Shown: positions 1 through 10,627 of the stretch, piece by piece | Position numbering within the stretch: the stretch's first letter is position 1 | How the letters are laid out: every line of letters begins with the position of its first letter | Assembly: GCF_000377405.1 (NCBI RefSeq) | Contig: NZ_KB905025.1 | Span: 26,339 to 90,338, forward strand | Direction of reading: 5' to 3' | DNA length: 64,000 nucleotides | DNA from: Thioalkalivibrio sp. ALE31 | GTDB lineage: Bacteria > Pseudomonadota > Gammaproteobacteria > Ectothiorhodospirales > Ectothiorhodospiraceae | Translations under genes and position numbers: made by a program | Notes under the pieces: model-generated | The model's input: the letters and a program-made list of their open reading frames with translations, nothing else | Told to the model about the DNA's origin: nothing | The model's database searches: none

Positions 1-636
1 AGGCCTCCGCATCGCGGACCTCAATGGCCACACGGGCTTCACTGGCCACCTGCACGCCCGGCATGTCCGGGGCGTGCAGCGGGCGATCGAGCAAGGCCGA
101 ACATTCGCGGGCAATACCCCGCATCCCCAGGCAATCCGCCCGATTCGGGGTCAGGTCCACCTCGAGGATGGTGTCGTCCAGCCCGAGGGCCTCGCGCAGG
201 TCCAGGCCGGCCTCCAGGTCCGATGGCAGCGCCATCAGTCCCGCCGCATCCTCGGACAGGCCCAGCTCGCGGGCCGAGCAGAGCATTCCCTCGGAGGCCA
301 CCCCGCGCAGCTTCGAGCGCTTGATCCGGAAATCGCCGGGCAAAACCGCCCCCACCACGGCCACAGGCGCACGCATGCCCTCGTGCACATTGGGCGCCCC
401 GCACACGATGGTCAGCGGCTCCGCCGCGCCAGCCGCGACGCGGCACACGCGCAGGCGATCGGCATCCGGATGCGGCTCCACCGAAAGGACATGACCCACC
501 CGCACGCCGCTGAAATCCGGGGCCGCGGGTTCCAGGGCGTCCAGCTCCAGCCCTGCCATGGTCAGGCGATGCCCCAGCGCCTCCGGGGTTTCGTCGATCT
601 GCAGCCATTCCTGCAGCCACTGCACACTGATACGCA

Positions 637-637
<1 letters not shown>
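1..637 (-). CDS. pheT: Phenylalanyl-tRNA synthetase beta subunit, N-terminal part
   Basis: The gene encodes the beta chain of the alpha2-beta2 enzyme that charges tRNA-Phe. It is cut by the window edge, so only about 212 N-terminal residues are visible. The N-terminus MRISVQWLQEWLQI is typical of PheT, followed by the EMAP/tRNA-binding fold with the stretch LTIVCGAPNV and, further on, DLTPNRADCLGMRGIAREV. The ATG at 637 overlaps the pheS stop codon (TAATG), implying translational coupling. The reading frame is open to the edge. The family assignment is secure from these motifs; the B3/B4 and anticodon-binding domains lie outside the window. Confidence 0.95.
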
Positions 638-1695
<1,058 letters not shown>

Positions 1696-1730
1696 TTACC
1701 CGCCGTCCCGGTGTTCCCTGTTCCCGAAAC

Positions 1731-1760
1731 AAAAAAGGGAGGGCGTCGACCCTCCCCTTT
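1731..1760 (-). terminator. Intrinsic terminator or attenuator between rplT and pheS
   Basis: Read on the minus strand, GGGGAGGG, the loop TCGACG and CCCTCCC are followed by six T residues. A second hairpin (ACCCGCC...GGCGGGT) lies just upstream. In E. coli an attenuator with a Phe-rich leader peptide sits at this place before pheST. I see no Phe-rich leader peptide here, so it may be a plain partial terminator. Confidence 0.7.
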
Positions 1761-1808
1761 CCGGGACCCGCCAGGCAGTGCCCGGCGGGTAATCCTGCAG
1801 GATCCTGC

Positions 1809-2168
1809 TCAGGCCGGCAGTGCGGCCTTGGCCTTTTCGGCGATCTTGCCGAAGGCGGTCAGGTCGTGCACGGCCAGATCGGCCAGGCTCTTGCGGTCGA
1901 TCTCGATCTCGGCCTTCTTCAGACCCGCCATCAGGCGGCTGTAGGAGAGATCGAACTGACGGGCCGCCGCATTGATGCGGACGATCCACAGCGACCGGAA
2001 CTGGCGCTTCTTCTGGCGACGGTCACGGTAGGCGTACTGGCCGGCCTTGATGACGGCCTGGTTGGCAACGCGGAAGACGTTCTTCCGGGCGCCGTAGTAG
2101 CCCTTGGCCTGCTTCAGGACCTTCTTGTGACGGGCGTGAGCGGTTACACCGCGCTTGACTCGTGGCAT
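1809..2168 (-). CDS. rplT: 50S ribosomal protein L20
   Basis: This 119-residue protein binds 23S rRNA early in 50S assembly. The N-terminal [19 protein letters not shown], the [16 protein letters not shown] segment and [20 protein letters not shown] are near-invariant in L20, and the length is standard. It follows rpmI by 20 bases in the infC-rpmI-rplT cistron. In E. coli L20 represses its own operon by binding an mRNA site near rpmI; that control is known for the family but not shown by this sequence. Confidence 0.98.
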   Translation of the reverse strand: MPRVKRGVTAHARHKKVLKQAKGYYGARKNVFRVANQAVIKAGQYAYRDRRQKKRQFRSLWIVRINAAARQFDLSYSRLMAGLKKAEIEIDRKSLADLAVHDLTAFGKIAEKAKAALPA

Positions 2169-2188
2169 GTCTCGATTCCTCGGTCAGT

Positions 2189-2386
2189 TCAACGGTACGG
2201 CAGCAGCTTGCGCACGGCCGGGGCATCCGACTCGTGCACCATCGCCGGACTGCGCAGGTGACGCTTACGCTTGGTAGGCTTCTTGGTCAGGATGTGGCTG
2301 CGGTGCGACTGGAACCGCTTGAACTTCCCCGACCCGGTACGGGTGAAGCGCTTGGCCGCACCCCGATTGGTCTTGATCTTCGGCAT
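2189..2386 (-). CDS. rpmI: 50S ribosomal protein L35
   Basis: This is a 65-residue, very basic ribosomal protein starting [14 protein letters not shown], the standard L35 N-terminus, and ending RKLLPYR. The ATG at 2386 is preceded by the ribosome-binding sequence GGAGAG. An upstream in-frame ATG at 2401 would add five residues and place its own start before that site, so it is rejected. The gene lies between infC and rplT as in most proteobacteria. Confidence 0.97.
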   Translation of the reverse strand: MPKIKTNRGAAKRFTRTGSGKFKRFQSHRSHILTKKPTKRKRHLRSPAMVHESDAPAVRKLLPYR

Positions 2387-2488
2387 TACTCTCTCCGGCA
2401 TTTGGGGCCGTACCCGATTCGGGCCGGCCGTTTGTGAAAAGGCGATACGGGTATGCGGAGACCCGACCGCCCTTGTTGTCTGACCGGC

Positions 2489-3007
2489 CTACTTCTTCTT
2501 GCCGGTCAGCACCATGATCATCTGGCGCCCTTCCATCTTCGGGCGCTGTTCCACGACCGCAATATCGGCCATGTCCTGCTCGATCTTGTCGAGCAGCTCG
2601 CCACCGAGTTCCTGGTGGCGCATCTCGCGCCCGCGAAAGCGGATGGTGACCTTACCCTTGTCGCCGGCCTCGATGAACCGGCGCAGGTTGCGAAGCTTGA
2701 CGTTGTAGTCGCCCTCGTCCGTACCCGGACGAAACTTCACTTCCTTGATCTGGATCTGCTTCTGCTTCTTCTTGGCTTCCTGCGCCTTCTTCGCCTGCTC
2801 GAACTTGTACTTGCCGTAGTCCATGATCCGGGCCACGGGCGGCTCGGCATTCGGCGAGATTTCGACCAGGTCCAGACCGCTTTCCGCGGCCATTTCCAGG
2901 GCCTCTGCAGTACTGCAGACGCCGCGATTCTCGCCCTCGGCGTCGATCAGTCGGATTTGCGGGCTGGTGATCTGATCGTTCAGGCGGACCGTTTTCGCTG
3001 CGCTAAT
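2489..3007 (-). CDS. infC: Translation initiation factor IF-3, AUU start
   Basis: IF-3 keeps ribosomal subunits apart and proofreads the start codon. The frame opens at the rare codon ATT (3007) and reads [16 protein letters not shown], the expected IF-3 N-terminus. This gives 172 residues, close to the E. coli length of 180. The first in-frame ATG is at 2893 and would delete 38 residues of the N-domain, so it is not the real start. The linker is Lys-rich ([12 protein letters not shown]) and the C-domain shows [21 protein letters not shown] precedes ATT. An AUU start lets IF-3 reject its own mRNA, a conserved autoregulation. The thrS stop lies 22 bases upstream. Confidence 0.95.
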   Translation of the reverse strand: MSAAKTVRLNDQITSPQIRLIDAEGENRGVCSTAEALEMAAESGLDLVEISPNAEPPVARIMDYGKYKFEQAKKAQEAKKKQKQIQIKEVKFRPGTDEGDYNVKLRNLRRFIEAGDKGKVTIRFRGREMRHQELGGELLDKIEQDMADIAVVEQRPKMEGRQMIMVLTGKKK

Positions 3008-3029
3008 AGCCTTCTCTCCAGTTCAAGGT

Positions 3030-4946
3030 TCAGTGTTGGCGACTCGCGACCTCCTCCCGGAGGCGCTCGCCGAAGGCCTCGAGACTCATCACGCCGAGGT
3101 CTTCTCCGCTTCGCGTGCGTACCGCGACCTGCCCGTTTTCCATTTCCTTGTCTCCAAGGACCAGCAGATACGGCACGCGCTTGAGCGTGTGCTCGCGAAT
3201 CTTAAAGCCGATCTTCTCGTTTCTCAAGTCGGACTCGACCCGGAAACCCTTGTCCCGCAGCGTCTTGGTGACCTCGCGGGCGTAGTCGTCCTGGCGCTCG
3301 GTAATGGTCAGCACCTCGGCCTGCACCGGCGCCAGCCAGGTCGGGAAGTGCCCGGCGTAGTGCTCGATCAGCACGCCGAAGAAGCGCTCCACCGACCCCA
3401 GCAGCGCGCGGTGGATCATGATCGGGCGACGGCGCTCGTTGTCCTCGGCCACGTACTCCATGTCGAAGCGCTCGGGCAGGTTGAAGTCCAGCTGTACCGT
3501 GGAGCACTGCCATTCGCGGCCGATCGCGTCGTGGATCTTGATGTCGATCTTCGGTCCGTAGAACGCACCGCCGCCTTCGTCCACCGAATACTTCAGCCCC
3601 TTCTTCTCGATCGCCGAGCGCAGCGAAGCGGTCGCGTGCTCCCAGATCGCGTCGGAGCCGACCGCGTCCTCGGGCTTGGTCGAGAGGTTCACGTCGAACT
3701 TCTCGAAGCCGAAGGTCTGCAGGACCTCCAGCGTCAGGTCGATCACCGCCATCACCTCGGCCTCGATCTGGTCCTCGCGGCAGAAGATATGGGCGTCGTC
3801 CTGGGTGAAACCGCGCACACGCATCAGCCCGTGCAGCGCACCGGACATCTCGCGGCGGTACACCGTGCCCATCTCCGCCCAGCGCAGCGGCAGGTCGCGG
3901 TAGGAGTGCAGCCGGTCCTTGTACATCAGCACATGGAACGGGCAGTTCATCGGCTTGAGCTGGAAGGCCTGATGCTCGTCCTCCATCGGCTCGTACATGG
4001 ACTCAGCGTAGAAGTCCGCGTGGCCGGAGGTCTTCCACAGCTCCAGGTTCGCGATGTGCGGCGACACGACGAAGTCGTAACCCGCCTTCTCGTGCATGTC
4101 GTACCAGTACTTCTCGATCTCGCGGCGAATGCGCGCGCCCTTCGGGTGCCAGAACACCAGGCCGCCGCCGGCCTCGTCCTGGATCGAGAACAGATCCAGC
4201 TCCTGGCCGATCTTGCGGTGGTCGCGGCGCTCGGCCTCTTTCAGGCGTTCCAGGTATTCCTTCAGCTGGTCCTTGTTCGGCCAGGCGGTGCCGTAGATGC
4301 GCTGCAGCATCTCGTTGTCAGAGTCGCCGCGCCAGTAGGCGCCGGCCACCTTGGTCAGCTTGAAGGCCTTCAGCTTGCCGGTGGACGGGATATGCGGGCC
4401 GCGGCAGAGGTCGACGAAGTCGCCCTGCTTGTACAGCGAGATGTTCTCGCCCTGCGGGATGCTGGCAATGATTTCGGCCTTGTACTCCTCGCCCATGTCG
4501 CGGAAGTACTTCACCGCCTCGTCGCGATCCATCAGCGAGCGCTCCACCGGCAGGTCCTGTTTGGCCAGCTCTTTCATCCGCTTCTCGATCTTCTCCAGAT
4601 CCTCCGGCGTGAAGCCGCGGTCATAGGCAAAGTCGTAGTAGAAGCCGTTCTCGATGGTCGGGCCGATGGTGACCTGGGCCTCGGGAAAGAGCTGCTTGAC
4701 CGCCTGCGCCATCAGGTGCGCGGTCGAATGCCGGATGATCTCCACCCCCTCGGGGTCGCGGTCGGTCACGATCGCGAGTTCGGCGTCATCGTCGATCTCG
4801 TGGCGGGCATCGACCAGCTGGCCATTCACCTTGCCGGCCAGGGTCGCCTTGGCGAGGCCCGGACCGATGTCCTTGGCCACATCCAGCACGGTGACCGGAT
4901 GATCGAACTCGCGGCGGCTGCCGTCGGGGAGGGTTACTGCGGGCAT
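3030..4946 (-). CDS. thrS: Threonyl-tRNA synthetase
   Basis: This 638-residue class II synthetase charges tRNA-Thr; E. coli ThrS has 642 residues. Domains in order are an N-terminal TGS fold ([14 protein letters not shown]), the editing domain with the [16 protein letters not shown] zinc/editing motif, the catalytic core with [33 protein letters not shown] and [15 protein letters not shown], and a C-terminal anticodon-binding domain. The ATG at 4946 follows AAGGAG by eight bases. The open frame continues upstream to 5324 through a repeat element, but that part resembles no ThrS N-terminus. infC follows after 22 bases. Confidence 0.97.
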   Translation of the reverse strand: MPAVTLPDGSRREFDHPVTVLDVAKDIGPGLAKATLAGKVNGQLVDARHEIDDDAELAIVTDRDPEGVEIIRHSTAHLMAQAVKQLFPEAQVTIGPTIENGFYYDFAYDRGFTPEDLEKIEKRMKELAKQDLPVERSLMDRDEAVKYFRDMGEEYKAEIIASIPQGENISLYKQGDFVDLCRGPHIPSTGKLKAFKLTKVAGAYWRGDSDNEMLQRIYGTAWPNKDQLKEYLERLKEAERRDHRKIGQELDLFSIQDEAGGGLVFWHPKGARIRREIEKYWYDMHEKAGYDFVVSPHIANLELWKTSGHADFYAESMYEPMEDEHQAFQLKPMNCPFHVLMYKDRLHSYRDLPLRWAEMGTVYRREMSGALHGLMRVRGFTQDDAHIFCREDQIEAEVMAVIDLTLEVLQTFGFEKFDVNLSTKPEDAVGSDAIWEHATASLRSAIEKKGLKYSVDEGGGAFYGPKIDIKIHDAIGREWQCSTVQLDFNLPERFDMEYVAEDNERRRPIMIHRALLGSVERFFGVLIEHYAGHFPTWLAPVQAEVLTITERQDDYAREVTKTLRDKGFRVESDLRNEKIGFKIREHTLKRVPYLLVLGDKEMENGQVAVRTRSGEDLGVMSLEAFGERLREEVASRQH

Positions 4947-5087
4947 TGCGAGGCTCCTTCGCCGACCCATACGCGGGGTCGAACGTCGCGTGTAAAAGAT
5001 TGGAATTGCCGGAAACGACAACGGCGCGAAGCGTATCACACGCCCCGCGCCGTCGGCAGGTTTCCCGGCCAGCTGCCGGGATTCCCA

Positions 5088-5371
5088 AGGGAGACGCTGA
5101 TTGAATCGCACGTCCGCGTTGGCGCCCCCTGTTTTCCGAGACAAGGCGCGTCGTGCAGCGGGTAGTGGTTCTACCCGCAAGCGGCGCAACGCAGGATCGG
5201 GGAACAGGGGGCACCAACCCCACAAGCCATTGAAAGCCGGGGCTCGGCCGCTTTTGCGCGCGCACGGCGTTACGGCTCCCTTGTGCAGAATGACTGCACG
5301 GCGGTCACCGCGCCTTGTTCGCACGCAAAAGCGAATCGAGCGCGGACGCGCGATTCAATCAGCGTCTCCCT
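5088..5371. repeat. Structured repeat element, copy A
   Basis: This 284-bp element is closed by a 31-bp inverted repeat (5088-5118 with 5341-5371) with one mismatch. Inside, 5118-5137 pairs with 5199-5218. The hairpin GCGGGTAG/CTACCCGC spans 5158-5178, and GTGCAG/CTGCAC forms another near 5290. The nonamers at 5141-5149 (ACAAGGCGC) and 5310-5318 (GCGCCTTGT) could make a crossing pairing. Copy B at 31901-32200 has the same order and orientation, nearly identical single-stranded parts, and different but still paired arms. Both copies end in CCCTAGGGG. It lies 141 bp upstream of the thrS start. I do not recognise the family, and no coding or direct-repeat target site is evident. Confidence 0.85.
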
Positions 5372-5380
5372 AGGGGTGGC

Positions 5381-6364
5381 TTACATGTTGCCTTCGATAA
5401 ACAGGTAGGTCCGGTTCACGTTCGGGCGGTGCCAGTCATCGTAATGACGCAGATGCTTGAACTCTTCCAGATCCGCGAGTCGGTCCACCACCTCGCTCAG
5501 GGATTCCCAGTCTTCGATCCCCGCGCGCACTTCGCGCACCAGCAACTCAAGGTAATCACCGGTATCCTGGCGCGCCTCGGCCATATCCGTCGCGCGGCCA
5601 TGACCCGGCACCACAATCTCCGGGTCAATGGACTCCAGGTGCCGGAAGGCCTCCAGCTTTTCCACCGGGTTGCTGAACGGATGAATCCCCAGCATGCGCT
5701 CGGTATAGACGATATCGCCGGTAAAGACGACGTCCTCGCCCGGCAGATGGACCATGATGTCACCCGGGAAATGGGCATCCCCGGCATAGATCAGCTCGAA
5801 GTCCACGCCGCCCACGCTCAGGGTGTACTCATCGGCATCCACGGGGTTCGGTGCCGGAACCGGCTCGGTGCCCTCCATCGCCTCCTCACCCACGGAGTTG
5901 GCCAGCGAGGCGATTTGCCCCTCGCCCCGTTCGGCCTGGGTACTCGCGGTCCGCTGGAGTGCCACCAGTTCCGCGCCCTGCTCGTGGAAGTACCCGTTCC
6001 CCAGCCAGCGATGGTCCTGCGAGCCTACGGAGATCACGTGCGTGATCGGCTTGTCGGTCACGCCGGCAATCGCCTTTTCCATGCGCTGGGCTACCTTGTA
6101 GCTCGGGCCCGAATCGATCAGCACCACGCCCTCGTCCGTGACCACAAAACCGGTGTTGTTGGTGAACCCCAGATTGACCGGCGTGCGGTTCTCGAGCGAG
6201 CCATAGAAGTAGTAGACCCGGTCGGTCAGCTGGATCGGCTCCAGCACCTTTTCGATCGGTCGATCCAGCGGCTCGTCTTCCGCCTGCACCGCCATGGCGA
6301 GCCCCAGCAGACCCAGCGCGAGAAGTGCCGCCTGACCCTGGCGCAGAAGAATATTCAATGTCAT
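5381..6364 (-). CDS. SoxH-like metallo-beta-lactamase-fold protein with altered metal site
   Basis: This is a 327-residue secreted protein. The start at 6364 gives a signal peptide (residues 1 to about 28, ending MAVQAED) and follows AAGGAG. The fold is recognisable from GFVVTDEGVVLIDSGPS, then DAHFPGDIMVHLPG, FTGDIVYTERMLG and VVPGHG. The zinc-binding motif HxHxDH is replaced by VGSQDH, so the first two His ligands are missing while Asp-His remains. Related proteins (SoxH and quinoprotein-relay hydrolases) occur with sulfur oxidation or methanol oxidation genes. The function here is unknown: it may bind one metal, another metal, or none. Confidence 0.75.
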   Translation of the reverse strand: MTLNILLRQGQAALLALGLLGLAMAVQAEDEPLDRPIEKVLEPIQLTDRVYYFYGSLENRTPVNLGFTNNTGFVVTDEGVVLIDSGPSYKVAQRMEKAIAGVTDKPITHVISVGSQDHRWLGNGYFHEQGAELVALQRTASTQAERGEGQIASLANSVGEEAMEGTEPVPAPNPVDADEYTLSVGGVDFELIYAGDAHFPGDIMVHLPGEDVVFTGDIVYTERMLGIHPFSNPVEKLEAFRHLESIDPEIVVPGHGRATDMAEARQDTGDYLELLVREVRAGIEDWESLSEVVDRLADLEEFKHLRHYDDWHRPNVNRTYLFIEGNM

Positions 6365-6516
6365 GTAATTAACTCTCCTTGGGCCTGGCAGTGCACTCGG
6401 CGGACAGGCAAATCGATCCCGAAAGCCTTGAGACTGCAATCCCGCGCCTCTCGTTCCAAAGTCACAGCTTACCGCGCATCCGCACTACATGCGCACATGC
6501 AGATACGGTACCCGAA

Positions 6517-7212
6517 TCAGCCCCTGCCGGCGTGCCGGCGCCGGGAGCGAACCGCGGTCACGCCCCAGCGCGCCAGGAGCGGAAACACACCCGTCGCGGC
6601 CAGGGACAGCAGCAGCACCGGCGACAGTAGCCCGTCCAGCCCCTGCAGCTGCCCCAGCTGCGTACCGGCATTGGCGAAAACGACCGTGGCCGGCAGCATC
6701 CCCACCAGCGACACCCAGAAATAGGTCCAGGTCCGGATCGGCAGGAGCCCCATCCCGGCATTCACCAGCAGGAACGGAAACACCGGAATCATCCGTAACG
6801 CGAAAAGATAGAACGCGCCCTCGCGGACGAAGCCTTCATTGATCCGCCCCAGCTGCCGGCCGTAACGCCGCTGCACCGCATCGCGCGCCAGCGCGCGGGC
6901 TGCCAGGAAGGTCAGCGTTGCGCCCAGCGTGGAGGCCAGTGACGACAGCAACGTCCCCCAGACCACCCCGAACAGGGCACCGCCCGCCAGGGTCATCACC
7001 ACGATGCCCGGCACGGAAAACGCGGCGACCACCGCATACACCACAAAGAACAACACGGCCGTGGACAGGGGCCGTGCATCCCGCCACACCTCGATCTCCC
7101 CGCGTGCGGCCTTCAGGCTCTCGACGTCCAGCCCCGTCCCTACTCCAGCCAGCAGCCAGACGCCGACCAGAGCTGTCAGTGCGGCCAGCAGCCCCCAGTA
7201 GTAACGGTTCAA
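6517..7212 (-). CDS. TVP38/TMEM64 family membrane protein
   Basis: This is a 231-residue inner-membrane protein of the DedA-like VTT superfamily. The central region has FSVPGIVVMTLAGGALFG and a long hydrophobic stretch ending in LTFLAARALARD. LRMIPVFPFLLVNAGMGLL follows, a hallmark of the family in which the Arg sits before a re-entrant loop. About five to six membrane segments are visible. The start is taken as TTG at 7212, preceded by GAGGAA; no good ATG exists before the frame runs into the opposite-strand srkA. Members are proposed lipid scramblases or transporters; the substrate cannot be told here. Confidence 0.85.
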   Translation of the reverse strand: MNRYYWGLLAALTALVGVWLLAGVGTGLDVESLKAARGEIEVWRDARPLSTAVLFFVVYAVVAAFSVPGIVVMTLAGGALFGVVWGTLLSSLASTLGATLTFLAARALARDAVQRRYGRQLGRINEGFVREGAFYLFALRMIPVFPFLLVNAGMGLLPIRTWTYFWVSLVGMLPATVVFANAGTQLGQLQGLDGLLSPVLLLSLAATGVFPLLARWGVTAVRSRRRHAGRG

Positions 7213-7272
7213 GCGCGGTTCCTCGCGTGCATCTCGGCGAAACCATGCGCGGCAAACCCGTACACTGCAAGG

Positions 7273-8268
7273 ATGAGCACATCGCAACCGCATCCGTACG
7301 ACGCACTGAAGCCCGGGGTCATCCTCGACGCGGTCGAGACCACCGGTCTGCGCTGCGACGGGCGCCTGCTGGCCCTGAACAGCTACGAGAACCGGGTCTA
7401 CCAGGTCGGCATCGAGGACGCCACGCCGGTAATCGCCAAGTTCTACCGGCCCGGACGCTGGTCGCCGGATGCCATCCGCGAGGAACATGCCTTCAGCCAG
7501 GAACTCGCCGCGCGCGAGGTCCCGGTGGTTGCCCCGCTGGCGGACGACCGGGGCGAAACGCTGCAGGAACACGCGGGCTTCCTGTTCGCCGTCTACCCGC
7601 GCTGCGGTGGCCGCGCGCCGGATCTGGAGCAGCGCGAGACGCTGGTGCGCATTGGCCGCTTCATCACGCGTATCCACGAGGTCGGGCGCGCCGACCGTTT
7701 TCGCGAGCGTCCGGTACTGGATCCCGTGCCACGTGGCGAGGAAGCGCGCCAGGCCGTGCTCGCCTCCGGCTATCTGCCACTGGAACTGGAATCGGTCTAC
7801 CGCGACCTCAGCGCCGACCTGCTCCAGCGCATCCAGCGCACACTCGACAGCATTGGCCCGGTCCAGCAGCTGCGCCTGCATGGCGACACCCATCCCGGCA
7901 ACATCCTGTGGACCGACGACGGGCCGCACTTCGTGGATCTGGACGATGCCTGCACCGGTCCGGCGATGCAGGATCTGTGGATGTTCCTGTCCGGCGAGCC
8001 CCCGGAGATGGCGTGGCAGATGCAGGCCCTGCTGGAGGGCTACGAGACCTTCGTGCCGCTGGATCGGCGCGAGCTTGGGCTGATCGCCCCGCTGCGCACG
8101 CTGCGCATCCTGCGGCATGCCGCCTGGCTGGCCCGCCGCGCCGACGACCCGGCCTTCATCGACGGCTTCCCGGTCTTCTACACCCCGCGCTACTGGGAAG
8201 ACCACATCCTCACCCTGCGCGAGCAGGCCGCCGCCCTCGACGAGCCCGCGCTCGAGCTGGGTTACTGA
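7273..8268 (+). CDS. srkA: Stress response kinase A (YihE/RdoA family)
   Basis: This 331-residue Ser/Thr protein kinase of the aminoglycoside-phosphotransferase fold limits stress-induced death in E. coli. Visible signatures are LNSYENRVYQVGIED near the glycine loop, VIAKFYRPGRWS with the ATP-binding Lys, the catalytic LRLHGDTHPGNIL and the metal-binding FVDLDDACTGPAMQDLWMF. The length matches the family (E. coli SrkA 328). The gene stands alone, divergent from the TVP38 gene with only 60 bases between starts, so they may share a control region. Confidence 0.92.
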   Translation: MSTSQPHPYDALKPGVILDAVETTGLRCDGRLLALNSYENRVYQVGIEDATPVIAKFYRPGRWSPDAIREEHAFSQELAAREVPVVAPLADDRGETLQEHAGFLFAVYPRCGGRAPDLEQRETLVRIGRFITRIHEVGRADRFRERPVLDPVPRGEEARQAVLASGYLPLELESVYRDLSADLLQRIQRTLDSIGPVQQLRLHGDTHPGNILWTDDGPHFVDLDDACTGPAMQDLWMFLSGEPPEMAWQMQALLEGYETFVPLDRRELGLIAPLRTLRILRHAAWLARRADDPAFIDGFPVFYTPRYWEDHILTLREQAAALDEPALELGY

Positions 8269-8284
8269 ACCACCGGTCACGGCC

Positions 8285-8839
8285 TCACCGCAGATTCCGG
8301 ATGAGCTCCAGAACCGAGTCGCGGGTGTCGTCCAGAGCCGTCAGCAGCGCCTCCTCCGCCTCGCGGGCCAATTCGTCGTCCCCGTGCAGGTGCCGCGCAT
8401 GCTGCGCCCTGGTAGTGTGCAGATGGAGCCCATGCGCCGGCAGTGGATCCGGTAGGACGGAGGTCAGATCCCGTACGCTGGCCGCGCGGCCCCAGCCCCG
8501 TATCCAGGTTTCCGCATCGCCAATCCCGGCTGGCACATCGCTCTCGACCGGATGGAAATAACGCCGGTAAAGAACTACCTGCTGGAGTTCGTTGATCTCG
8601 CGCGTCAGTTCGAAGGACGCCTGGCGCCAGTTGCGGTGCAGTTCCGATGTCTCGTTGCGCCAGGTGTTGTAGCCGAGGGAGGAGATCGCGATCATCAGCG
8701 AGATCATGGCGACGCTGTGCCGGCGCAGTTGGGCCCGTATCCGGTGCCGCCGAGGAACCCGGAGGACATCAGCCCTCGGCACTCGACGCCCGACTCCGTC
8801 TACCAGATACCTGAACCAGCCCCTCAGCTTGCCGCCCAT
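8285..8839 (-). CDS. Single-pass membrane protein of unknown function
   Basis: This protein of about 184 residues is not recognised. A very basic N-terminal 45 residues (many Arg) is followed by one membrane segment (MISLMIAISSLGYNTW) and a helical, polar C-terminal domain rich in Glu, Arg and Leu ending VLELIRNLR. This implies a type II topology with the C-terminal part outside the cytoplasm. ATG at 8839 is preferred because GAGGCG lies before it; an earlier in-frame start at 8878 is possible. It converges with srkA and lies downstream of the bufferin genes, 140 bp after bufC, so co-transcription is possible. Confidence 0.6.
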   Translation of the reverse strand: MGGKLRGWFRYLVDGVGRRVPRADVLRVPRRHRIRAQLRRHSVAMISLMIAISSLGYNTWRNETSELHRNWRQASFELTREINELQQVVLYRRYFHPVESDVPAGIGDAETWIRGWGRAASVRDLTSVLPDPLPAHGLHLHTTRAQHARHLHGDDELAREAEEALLTALDDTRDSVLELIRNLR

Positions 8840-8979
8840 TGACGCTCGCCTCACTGAAACCGGGGAAACACTGATCAATGTTTCCCAAAGGCTTTCTGTT
8901 TCAGTAACTAGCGTCTTTCACCGGCCTTTCCCATGCCCGGGCGTCCGGGTCTGCGGTGCCGGCGTCCAGTCCCTCTCCC

Positions 8980-9750
8980 TCAGCCGGAAACACCTTCCGG
9001 CCGCGTCCCCACAATGGCGCCCAGGCCACGGTAGTGCTCCAGGAGCTGGCGGCCACTGGCGACCAGGTCATCGGTGACCTCCAGTTCGAAATCGCCAGCC
9101 ACCCGACGGATCTGTTCGGCGCCCGTCGCCGGCGCCTCGAGCACACGCCACAGCAGGCGGGCACCGAGCGGATTCAGCTCGGCGAAGCGCACCCGCTCCT
9201 CGCCCGAGCGATAGGCCAGCAGATAGGTCGGGACCTCACCCGGCTGTTCCGGCTGGAACTCCGCCCCGATGCGATGCACCGGATACTCGTAGGCGAGCAG
9301 ACGCGCGGTGGCGGAGAACACCGGGACCCCGGTCATCAGGTCGCCGGTGCGGTCGAGGTCCGCGGGGCAGACGTCTTCGGCGTAGACCAGCTCGGTCTCC
9401 ACCCGCTCGTAATGGGCCAGTTCCGCCAGAAACGGCGGATCGCCGGGCTGCGCCGAACGCTCGTCCGCCAGGTAGCGCACGAACTCCGCCGCCAGTTGCG
9501 GGAAGTACGGCGTCTCGCTGCCATGATCACGGTAGAAATCACGTACCAGCTGTTCCCATGCGGCGGCTTCCAGCAACCCGCGCAAGACCGGAAACCCCCT
9601 GGCCAGCAGGTTCGCCACGTTGTTGAAGAACAGCCGCCGGTAGATCTCCAGGCGCCGGCTCTCGATGCCTTCCGGCGCCGGGTAGCGTTCGGGGTCGCGC
9701 AGATGCCGCGCGAATGCCGCCTGGATCTGCTGGAAGTCGGTCTCAGGCAT
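8980..9750 (-). CDS. bufC: DUF2063 protein, HvfC/BufC-type partner of the MNIO enzyme
   Basis: This 256-residue protein has the DUF2063 N-terminal signature ([16 protein letters not shown], then [25 protein letters not shown]) and the C-terminal part seen in HvfC/BufC. These proteins form a complex with DUF692 enzymes and present the precursor peptide. ATG at 9750 overlaps the end of bufB by eight bases, indicating coupled translation. The symbol is given by position and family; no biochemical property is visible beyond that. Confidence 0.85.
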   Translation of the reverse strand: MPETDFQQIQAAFARHLRDPERYPAPEGIESRRLEIYRRLFFNNVANLLARGFPVLRGLLEAAAWEQLVRDFYRDHGSETPYFPQLAAEFVRYLADERSAQPGDPPFLAELAHYERVETELVYAEDVCPADLDRTGDLMTGVPVFSATARLLAYEYPVHRIGAEFQPEQPGEVPTYLLAYRSGEERVRFAELNPLGARLLWRVLEAPATGAEQIRRVAGDFELEVTDDLVASGRQLLEHYRGLGAIVGTRPEGVSG

Positions 9751-10627
9751 GCAGGATACGCTCTTCCTGCCCTGCCCGCGCCTGGAGCTGCATATCGCGG
9801 ATGCGGTTGGTCTCCGCCAGGAGCTCCTCCAGCGGCGGGAAATTGAAATCACGCTCGAGCAGCGTCGGCACCGGGCCGATGCGCGCGTAGGTCTCGCCCA
9901 GCAGATCCCAGACATCGCTGCAGATCGGCTGGCCATGGGTATCGACGCGCAGATCCGGCGCCTCGGCCTCGTGCCCCGCGATATGCAGATAGCGCACCCG
10001 CTCCAGGGGCATCGCGTCGAGAAACTCGGTCGGCGCGTAGCCGTGGTTGATGCTGTTGACGACCACGTTGTTCACGTCCAGCAGCAGGTCGCAGTCGGCC
10101 TCCTCCAGCACCGCGCGAACAAACGTGATCTCGTCGAGTTCGGCCCCCACCGGGGTGTAATACGAGACGTTCTCCAGGGCCATCCGGCGCCCGAGGATGT
10201 CCTGTACCTGACGTACGCGGTCGGCCACGTAGTGCACCGCCGCCTCGGTAAACGGGATCGGCATCAGGTCATACAGATGCCCCTGGCCATCGCCACAGGC
10301 CGAGAGATGCTCGCTGTAATCCTCGATCCCGTGAGTATCCAGGAAGGTCCGCAGGTCCTGCAGGAAGGTTCGGTCCAGCGGGCGCGGCCCGCCGATGTCG
10401 AGGGACAGCCCGTGGCAGACAAAGGGCTGGGCCTCGGTATATTCGCGAAAGATGCGCCCCAGGCGTCCGCCCAGGTGCATCCAGTTCTCCGGCGCCGCCT
10501 CGAAGAAGCCCAGGCGTTCCGTCGCCTCCGGGGCCTCGGCCAGCGGGCCCAGAAGGGCCCGCCGCAAACCGAGCCCGGCACCGCTGACGCGGGCCGGGTT
10601 GACGGGCCTGACGCTCCTAGCCGCCAC
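9743..10627 (-). CDS. bufB: MNIO-family (DUF692) peptide-modifying iron oxidase
   Basis: This enzyme of about 294 residues has a TIM-barrel fold and uses two or three iron ions to convert Cys residues of a precursor peptide into oxazolone- or thiooxazole-type groups. Ligand-bearing motifs visible in order are [59 protein letters not shown] and [10 protein letters not shown]. There is no ATG near the expected N-terminus ([12 protein letters not shown]). GTG at 10627 is preferred; it lies inside the last codons of bufA after GAGGGG, giving an 11-base overlap. GTG at 10642 is the alternative. Function by family is firm; the exact modification is inferred. Confidence 0.9.
   Translation of the reverse strand: MAARSVRPVNPARVSGAGLGLRRALLGPLAEAPEATERLGFFEAAPENWMHLGGRLGRIFREYTEAQPFVCHGLSLDIGGPRPLDRTFLQDLRTFLDTHGIEDYSEHLSACGDGQGHLYDLMPIPFTEAAVHYVADRVRQVQDILGRRMALENVSYYTPVGAELDEITFVRAVLEEADCDLLLDVNNVVVNSINHGYAPTEFLDAMPLERVRYLHIAGHEAEAPDLRVDTHGQPICSDVWDLLGETYARIGPVPTLLERDFNFPPLEELLAETNRIRDMQLQARAGQEERILHA

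Noticed and set aside
3033..5165. 710-codon open frame opposite thrS
   Set aside because: It is fully antisense to a certain gene and reads as His/Leu/Val-rich shadow sequence typical of GC-rich DNA.
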